Positions 6,414 through 11,725 of a DNA stretch of 11,725 nt are shown in pieces. Numbering within the stretch: position 1 is the stretch's first letter; every line of letters begins with the position of its first letter. A program made the position numbers and the translations under genes. Source of the DNA: Spirochaetaceae bacterium (GTDB lineage Bacteria; Spirochaetota; Spirochaetia; B11-G9); NCBI GenBank assembly GCA_030633365.1, contig DAOVSY010000056.1, positions 1 through 11,725 of the forward strand, given 5' to 3'. The notes under the pieces were generated by a model that saw nothing but the letters and a program-made list of their open reading frames with translations, was not told the origin of the DNA and made no database searches.

Positions 6414-6959
6414 TTGGATCAGTATTATTACGCAGTTTCGTCCCTGCCTTTTCTTGATATTAATGTTCCCCCTTTAATTAAAGTGGACGAATTTATAGCT
6501 ATTTGTGACAGTGCTTTGGAAGAAAGCGATTTTAATATTATAAATTCAATTTCGCTTTCAAATTTAAAGGACATGGATTCATCTATATCTTTAATAAAAA
6601 AATGGTTGTCCTGGGAAGGTACACTTCGTAATGAAATTGCGAAATTAAGGTCTGTTTCACTAGGCGTAGATTCGGGACAATTTATTTATGATACCCCGAG
6701 CAATTCTGAAGCTCCGGGTATAGCCAAAAATGCATACAAAATGGATTCCCCTTTATTGGCAGAAGAAGTAATGGATAAAGCAAGATGGCAGTTTCTTGAT
6801 GAACTGGAACAAGGGCATTATTTTGATCTTGAAAAATTAATAATTTATTCACTGCGTTTGCAGATTCTTGAGCGTAAAAGTATGTTTACAACAGAGAATG
6901 GAAATGAAAAATTCCAGAAAATCTATGAAAATATTAAAGAGGCAGTACGTGAAGCTTAA
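6414..6959 (+). CDS. DUF2764 family protein of the V-ATPase operon
   Basis: This 181-residue protein fits the DUF2764 family, known to me from the same position in Borrelia, Treponema and Chlamydia ATPase operons. The visible family features are an N-terminal YYYAVSSLPFL (4-14), a proline pair (19-20), and a DEFIAICDSAL helix (25-35). A C-terminal helical block has RWQFLDELEQGHYFDLEKL (124-142), then LRLQILER. There is no signal peptide or membrane span. The start is a TTG at 6414 with an excellent Shine-Dalgarno (6400-6406). The gap to atpE is two bases. Its fixed place between E and A argues for a structural or assembly role in the ATPase. The YxY start and the helical, acidic 'yFd' segment faintly recall subunit C (AC39/d) but at about half the length. 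That relationship is my inference. The family is recognised with good confidence; the role is unproven. Confidence 0.85.
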   Translation: MDQYYYAVSSLPFLDINVPPLIKVDEFIAICDSALEESDFNIINSISLSNLKDMDSSISLIKKWLSWEGTLRNEIAKLRSVSLGVDSGQFIYDTPSNSEAPGIAKNAYKMDSPLLAEEVMDKARWQFLDELEQGHYFDLEKLIIYSLRLQILERKSMFTTENGNEKFQKIYENIKEAVREA

Positions 6960-6994
6960 AAATCATGTAATGCCTATATAAGCGGAGAACTCAA

Positions 6995-8758
6995 ATGACG
7001 AAAAATTTAGGAAAGATTGTCGGTATAAATGGAAATATGGTTTCTGTTGAGACTGACGGTCAGGTATCTCTTAATGAGGTAGGATATATTCTTGTAGAAG
7101 AACAAAGATTAAAAGCAGAGGTTATTAGAATAACCGGTAAACGATTGGAACTTCAGGTTTTTGAAGCTACATCGGGAGTAGGCATAGGTAATACTGTAGA
7201 GTTCTCCGGTGAACTTCTAACTGTAGAACTTGGACCTGGTCTTTTAACACAGATATATGACGGTTTACAAAACCCACTACCTGAACTTGCAGAACAATGT
7301 GGTTTTTTCCTGCAGCGTGGTATCTATTTAAATGCTTTACCACGAAACATAGAATGGGACTTTACTCCATCTGTAAAAGCAGGTGATACAGTAAGTGATG
7401 GTTCTACTCTTGGTACAGTACCTGAAGGCCAATTCAAACATCTAATTATGGTTCCTTTTGGTTTTAAGGATAATTATACTGTAAAAGAAATTAAAACTTC
7501 CGGAAAATACACTGTAGATACAGAAATTGCAGTTATACAGGATGAAAAAGGTAATACACATTCTGTAAGCATGATGTTTACATGGCCTGTTAAAAGAGCT
7601 GTAACTTCTTATGCAGAACGTCTTAAGCCTGGTGCTCCAATGGTTACAAAAACCAGAATTGTAGATACCTTTCTTCCTGTAGCTTTAGGTGGAACATATT
7701 GTATTCCTGGTCCCTTTGGTGCCGGCAAAACAGTTCTCCAGCAGGTAACCAGTAAAAATGCAGAAGTTGATATTGTAATAATTGCTGCTTGTGGTGAACG
7801 GGCAGGAGAGGTTGTAGAAACCTTAAAAGAGTTCCCTGAACTGATTGACCCTAAAACAGGTAAGTCTCTTATGGAACGAACAATTATTATATGTAATACA
7901 AGTTCAATGCCTGTTGCTGCCAGAGAAGCATCTGTTTATACAGCAGTTACTCTTGCTGAGTATTACAGGCAGATGGGGCTTAATATTCTTCTTCTTGCAG
8001 ATTCTACATCACGTTGGGCTCAGGCCATGCGTGAGATGTCCGGACGTCTTGAAGAAATACCCGGTGAAGAAGCTTTCCCTGCATATTTGGAATCGACAAT
8101 AGCCAGTTTTTATGAAAGGGCAGGTCTTGTCAGGTTGAAATCAGGAGGAACAGGTTCTGTAACAATTGGAGGGACTGTAAGTCCTGCTGGTGGTAACTTT
8201 GAAGAACCTGTTACCCAGGCAACTTTGAAGGTAGTTGGTGCATTTCATGGTTTATCAAGAGAACGTTCCGATGCCCGTAAGTATCCTGCAATCCATCCTC
8301 TTGAAAGCTGGTCAAAATACCCAAGTGTTGTTCCTGTTGAAAAAGTTGATTATGCCAGAGGTGTTCTATTTAGAGGTAATGAAGTCGGACAGATGATGAA
8401 AGTTGTTGGTGAAGAAGGTACCAGTATAGATGATTATTTAATTTATCTTAAATCTGACTTTCTTGATTTTGTATACCTTCAGCAGAACTCTTTTGATCCA
8501 ATAGATGCTTCTGTAAGTGTAGAAAGACAAAATTATATTTTTGATATTCTTCTAACTATACTTGGTGGTAATTTTGATCTTAGTACTAAAGCAGATGCCA
8601 GAAAGTATTTTAATAAATTAAGACAAAGATTTTTAGATTACAACGGAGCCGAATGGCAAAGTGATGATTTCAAGAAGCTCGAAAAAGAGTTACTTGATAT
8701 GATAAAAGATAAAAAGATCGGCAACCTGGAAGATGCTAAAATCTTTCAGCAGGTTTAG
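6995..8758 (+). CDS. atpA: V/A-type ATPase catalytic subunit A
   Basis: Subunit A carries the three catalytic nucleotide sites of the cytosolic A3B3 head, coupling ATP turnover to ion movement through the membrane ring. The 587 residues are standard. In order come an N-terminal beta-barrel (about 1-75) and the A-specific bulge (about 110-200, including [14 protein letters not shown]). The nucleotide domain follows, with P-loop GPFGAGKT (239-246; K245 and T246 bind phosphate and Mg). The GER motif has catalytic-type E268, and [12 protein letters not shown] starts at D336. A helical C-terminal domain closes the protein. The start has a GGAG Shine-Dalgarno (6984-6987) seven bases upstream. It lies 35 bases after the DUF2764 gene and 17 before atpB. 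No catalytic residue is missing, and the direction of action (ATPase or synthase) cannot be told from this gene. Confidence 0.96.
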   Translation: MTKNLGKIVGINGNMVSVETDGQVSLNEVGYILVEEQRLKAEVIRITGKRLELQVFEATSGVGIGNTVEFSGELLTVELGPGLLTQIYDGLQNPLPELAEQCGFFLQRGIYLNALPRNIEWDFTPSVKAGDTVSDGSTLGTVPEGQFKHLIMVPFGFKDNYTVKEIKTSGKYTVDTEIAVIQDEKGNTHSVSMMFTWPVKRAVTSYAERLKPGAPMVTKTRIVDTFLPVALGGTYCIPGPFGAGKTVLQQVTSKNAEVDIVIIAACGERAGEVVETLKEFPELIDPKTGKSLMERTIIICNTSSMPVAAREASVYTAVTLAEYYRQMGLNILLLADSTSRWAQAMREMSGRLEEIPGEEAFPAYLESTIASFYERAGLVRLKSGGTGSVTIGGTVSPAGGNFEEPVTQATLKVVGAFHGLSRERSDARKYPAIHPLESWSKYPSVVPVEKVDYARGVLFRGNEVGQMMKVVGEEGTSIDDYLIYLKSDFLDFVYLQQNSFDPIDASVSVERQNYIFDILLTILGGNFDLSTKADARKYFNKLRQRFLDYNGAEWQSDDFKKLEKELLDMIKDKKIGNLEDAKIFQQV

Positions 8759-8775
8759 AAAGGCGGTATAAAGAT

Positions 8776-10083
8776 ATGCGGAAAGTATACAGTAAGATTG
8801 AATCTATATCAGGAAATGTAATATCTGTATCTGCAGAGGGTGTAAAATATAATGATTTAGCAGTGGTAACTTCCGCTCATGGAGAGTCCCTCGCAAATGT
8901 TATCAGAATGAACGGCAATAGTGTTTACCTTCAGGTTTTTTCCGGAGGACGTGGTGTTTCTACCGGTGATGAAGTCAGGTTTTTAGGTCATCCAATGCAG
9001 GTCTCTTTTTCAGAGAATCTTCTTGGAAGAATTTTTACCGGAAGTGGTAAACCAAGAGATAATGGTCCTGAACTTACAGAAAACATGATAGATATAGGTG
9101 GACCGTCAGTTAATCCTGCAAAACGAATTATTCCAAGAAATATGATTCGTACAGGTATTCCTATGATTGATATATTTAACTCACTTGTTGAATCTCAGAA
9201 ATTACCAATTTTTTCAGTTTCAGGTGAACCTTATAATGAATTATTATCAAGAATTGCCATGCAGGCAGAGGTTGATATGATTATTTTAGGCGGTATGGGA
9301 CTTAAATATGATGATTATCTGTCATTCAAAGAGACTCTCGAAGAGGGTGGTGCTATGAGTAGAACAATATTCTTTGTTCATACTGCAGCTGACCCTATTG
9401 TAGAGTGTTTGCTTGTTCCGGATATGAGTCTGGCAGTAGCAGAAAAGTTTGCATTGGAAGGGAAAAAAGTTCTTGTACTTCTAACAGATATGACTAACTT
9501 TGCAGATGCTATGAAAGAAATTGCTATAACAATGGAACAGGTACCGTCAAACCGTGGTTATCCTGGAGATCTTTACAGCCAGCTTGCTTCCAGATATGAA
9601 AAAGCTGTCGATTTTGAGGGTGCCGGGTCAATTACCATACTTGCCGTTACAACAATGCCTGGTGACGATGTAACTCATCCGGTTCCTGATAATACAGGGT
9701 ACATAACAGAAGGTCAGTACTATTTACGAAACGGCAGAATAGAACCTTTTGGATCACTGTCCAGGCTTAAACAGATGGTTAATGGTGAGACAAGGGAAGA
9801 TCATAGAGCTTTAATGGATGGTATGATTAAGTTGTATGCTGCTTTTAAGGAATCCCAGGAGAAGAAATCAATGGGTTTCAGAATGTCAGACTGGGATGAT
9901 AAACTTCTTAAATATGGTGATCTTTTTGAATCTGAAATGATGGACTTATCTGTAAATATTCCTTTGGAAGAAGCTCTGGATAATGGATGGAATATTCTGG
10001 CAGAATCATTCACAAGAGAAGAGACTGGTCTTAGAACTGATCTTTTAAATAAATTTTGGCCTTCAGATAAGAAAGGTAGCTAA
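8776..10083 (+). CDS. atpB: V/A-type ATPase subunit B (non-catalytic)
   Basis: Subunit B alternates with A in the head and contributes the arginine side of each catalytic interface. The 435-residue product has the N-terminal barrel (about 1-75), a nucleotide-binding-type domain, and a helical C-terminus. As expected for B, the P-loop is replaced: [11 protein letters not shown] begins at S149 and lacks GKT, so it is not a damaged gene. Other family marks are [28 protein letters not shown], and SLSRLK with R330, which lies in the segment that supplies the arginine finger in related B subunits. The start follows AGGCGGT (8761-8767) by eight bases. It is 17 bases after atpA and three before atpD. 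Confidence 0.96.
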   Translation: MRKVYSKIESISGNVISVSAEGVKYNDLAVVTSAHGESLANVIRMNGNSVYLQVFSGGRGVSTGDEVRFLGHPMQVSFSENLLGRIFTGSGKPRDNGPELTENMIDIGGPSVNPAKRIIPRNMIRTGIPMIDIFNSLVESQKLPIFSVSGEPYNELLSRIAMQAEVDMIILGGMGLKYDDYLSFKETLEEGGAMSRTIFFVHTAADPIVECLLVPDMSLAVAEKFALEGKKVLVLLTDMTNFADAMKEIAITMEQVPSNRGYPGDLYSQLASRYEKAVDFEGAGSITILAVTTMPGDDVTHPVPDNTGYITEGQYYLRNGRIEPFGSLSRLKQMVNGETREDHRALMDGMIKLYAAFKESQEKKSMGFRMSDWDDKLLKYGDLFESEMMDLSVNIPLEEALDNGWNILAESFTREETGLRTDLLNKFWPSDKKGS

Positions 10084-10086
10084 GCT

Positions 10087-10683
10087 ATGGCTAATATAAA
10101 GCTTACTAAAAATGAGCTTAAGACCCAGAAGGATTCTTTGAAGCGATTTCAAAGGTATCTTCCAACACTTATTCTAAAGAAACAACAACTTCAGATGGTT
10201 ATCCGTCAGGTTGAAATTAAGATTAAGGAAGTTGAATCTGAAAGAGAGGCCTTATTCAATTCTCTTCAATCCTGGATTGCAGTTTATGGAGAAGATCAAA
10301 ATCTAACTTCATTAATTAAAATAAAAAGAATAATAAAAGATATTGGAAATATTGCCGGTGTAGATATTCCAGTATTTAGTGAGTTAACTTTTGAGGATAT
10401 TGAATATAATTTATTTTTACTTCCTTTATGGATAGATAAAGGTCTTAGTTCAATTAAATCAATGGCGGCTTTTGACGCTGAAATAGAAGTTTTACAGGAA
10501 CAAAAAAGGCTTCTTGGAGATGAACTTAGAATAACAACTCAAAGGGTAAATCTATTTGAGAAAGTTAAAATACCTGATACAAAAGAAAACATCAGAAAAA
10601 TTCAAATATATCTTGGTGATCAGCAGACAGCAGCTGTTGTAAGAGGAAAAATGGCTAAAAACAAGATAGTGAAGGTGTCGTAA
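10087..10683 (+). CDS. atpD: V/A-type ATPase subunit D (central rotor shaft)
   Basis: Subunit D is the axle inside the A3B3 head, made of two long antiparallel helices joined by a short globular part. The 198-residue product matches. An N-terminal helix (about 5-85) begins with LTKNELKTQKDSLKRF. A middle part (88-120) contains GVDIPVF. A C-terminal helix (about 125-195) carries RVNLFEKVKIPDTKENIRK and then the typical VVRGKMAKNK tail. AAAGG (10072-10076) lies ten bases before the ATG. The gene starts three bases after atpB and ends two before atpI. In other V/A-ATPases D binds subunit F and sits on subunit C; neither gene is seen in this window, so D may join the rotor ring through a different partner here. 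Confidence 0.93.
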   Translation: MANIKLTKNELKTQKDSLKRFQRYLPTLILKKQQLQMVIRQVEIKIKEVESEREALFNSLQSWIAVYGEDQNLTSLIKIKRIIKDIGNIAGVDIPVFSELTFEDIEYNLFLLPLWIDKGLSSIKSMAAFDAEIEVLQEQKRLLGDELRITTQRVNLFEKVKIPDTKENIRKIQIYLGDQQTAAVVRGKMAKNKIVKVS

Positions 10684-10685
10684 TA

Positions 10686-11725
10686 ATGATAGTACCAATG
10701 AAGAAAGTTTTTATACTGCTTCTTAACTCAGATAAAAATGATGCTCTTAAAAGACTGAAGGATATTGGTGTTATCCATTTAGAGGATATAAATGGATCCG
10801 GAGATAAATTAAGTTTATTGCAGTCTGAAAAAGATATGGTTTCCAGAAGCCTGGCAATAATTCCGGATGTAAAGAAAAAGAAAGCAAAAGAAATTACCTA
10901 TGGTAAAGAAGAAACTCTTGAAATAACAAAAAGAATTATTAGTTTAAATGATGATCAAAAATCATTATCTGACAGTATATTAAATATTAATAAAGAAATT
11001 GACAGGATTAAAATATGGGGAGATTTTAATCCTGAAGATATAAATTTATTAAGAAACAGCGGTGTTAATTTAAAACTCTTTGAATTGAAAAAAACTAATC
11101 TAAAGGAACTTTCTGAAAACATTGCTATTTTCACAATTGCCACTGTGAAATCTTTAGGTTATTACGTTATTATTAGTGATTCATTTGATGAAATGGAAAA
11201 GTTTGAAGAAGTTAATATTCCAGAACTTGGCCTGGAAGATCTTTACAGTAAATTGGAAACAATAAAGAGATCAAAAGAAAAAGTTATAAAAGAACTGGAA
11301 ACTCTTTCAGATGCAAAATCTTCTTTGGAGAAATTACTTACAGATTATAATGATGAAATTGAGTTTGAAAATATTTACTCAGGTCTTTCTGTTGATGGTA
11401 CTATAGCTTATTTACAGGGTTTTATGCCTGCAGATAAATCTGATCTAATAAAAGATGTAGCTGCGTCTAATTCATGGGCAGTTATGCTACAGGATCCCAT
11501 TGAAGAAGATCATGTTCCCACTTTAATTCATAATTCAAAAATTGTACGAATAATACAACCAGTATTTGATTTTCTTGGAACTATTCCCGGTTACAGGGAA
11601 AAAGATATTAGTTTTATGTTTTTAATATTTTTTAGTATATTTTTTGCTATGATAATTGGCGACGGTGGTTATGGTGCTATTTTTCTTGGAATATCAATAT
11701 ATGCAGGTTCAAAAATAAAAAAGAA
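10686..11725 (+). CDS. atpI: V/A-type ATPase subunit I, N-terminal part (runs off the window)
   Basis: Subunit I (the 100-116 kDa 'a' type) is the membrane stator. Its cytosolic arm meets the peripheral stalks and its membrane half forms the ion channels against the proteolipid ring. The frame is open from the ATG at 10686 to the window end with no stop, 346 codons of an expected 600 or more. The N-terminal MIVPMKKV and the GVIHLED segment are typical. A charged, coiled-coil-prone arm follows (about 45-290), with YLQGFMPADK as the usual globular element. PGYREKDISF at about 299-310 and a first membrane helix (about 308-331) ending in GDGGYG (325-330) are family hallmarks. GAAGGTG (10671-10677) lies eight bases before the ATG. 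An ATG four codons later (10698) is a less likely start. The channel arginine region and the next gene, expected to be the proteolipid atpK, lie beyond the edge. Confidence 0.92.
   Translation, partial: MIVPMKKVFILLLNSDKNDALKRLKDIGVIHLEDINGSGDKLSLLQSEKDMVSRSLAIIPDVKKKKAKEITYGKEETLEITKRIISLNDDQKSLSDSILNINKEIDRIKIWGDFNPEDINLLRNSGVNLKLFELKKTNLKELSENIAIFTIATVKSLGYYVIISDSFDEMEKFEEVNIPELGLEDLYSKLETIKRSKEKVIKELETLSDAKSSLEKLLTDYNDEIEFENIYSGLSVDGTIAYLQGFMPADKSDLIKDVAASNSWAVMLQDPIEEDHVPTLIHNSKIVRIIQPVFDFLGTIPGYREKDISFMFLIFFSIFFAMIIGDGGYGAIFLGISIYAGSKIKK

Noticed and set aside
7845..8102. Open frame of 85 codons on the + strand inside atpA in another phase.
   Set aside because: It overlaps the intact, highly conserved core of atpA. 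The product has no family features, and there is no sign that it is translated.
9211..9255. Missing Walker A motif in atpB, which could look like a disabled ATPase.
   Set aside because: Subunit B of V/A-ATPases is normally non-catalytic and lacks the GKT P-loop. The SGEPYNE form is a usual variant.
1..11725. Mobile elements, CRISPR arrays, defence genes, tRNA genes or long repeats.
   Set aside because: None was seen on reading both strands. All gaps are under 210 bases and all recognisable genes are housekeeping.

Overview
The window reads as chromosomal core DNA from a low-G+C spirochaete (roughly one third G+C, judged by eye). Every supported gene is on the + strand. Two things point to a spirochaete. 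The first is a bacterial V/A-type ATPase operon in the order E, DUF2764, A, B, D, I, which is the layout I associate with Borrelia, Treponema and Chlamydia. The second is its placement directly downstream of murI, rsgA and mutS2, which from memory matches the Borrelia burgdorferi chromosome around BB0100 to BB0091. Species or genus cannot be named from the sequence.

Layout. Bases 1-202 are a short, mostly non-coding leader with one possible sigma70-type promoter. Bases 203-5308 hold a tightly packed run: murI (glutamate racemase), rsgA (ribosome-maturation GTPase), mutS2 (MutS-family ATPase with Smr domain), a small predicted lipoprotein, and a 135-residue cytosolic protein of unknown function. 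Each of these genes overlaps the next by 1-8 bases, so translational coupling is likely. A weak hairpin plus T-run follows. A small helical hypothetical gene then stands alone at 5351-5698. After a 98-base gap containing a plausible promoter, the ATPase operon begins at 5797 and runs off the right edge inside atpI.

How the genes work together. Subunits A and B form the ATPase headpiece, D is the rotating central axle, E is the peripheral stalk, and I is the membrane stator with the ion half-channels. The proteolipid gene (K) would be expected just beyond the right edge. No gene for the C (d), F or G subunits is visible between E and I. The DUF2764 gene between E and A is the obvious candidate to supply part of what is missing. 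The upstream genes serve peptidoglycan precursor supply (MurI), 30S subunit maturation (RsgA), and ribosome rescue or DNA transactions (MutS2).

No mobile element, CRISPR array, tRNA, rRNA or phage gene was seen, and no clearly new system. The items most worth a second look are the conserved-looking 135-residue unknown, the lipoprotein with an LppM/DUF3153-like layout, and the DUF2764 protein in an ATPase lacking recognisable C, F and G genes.
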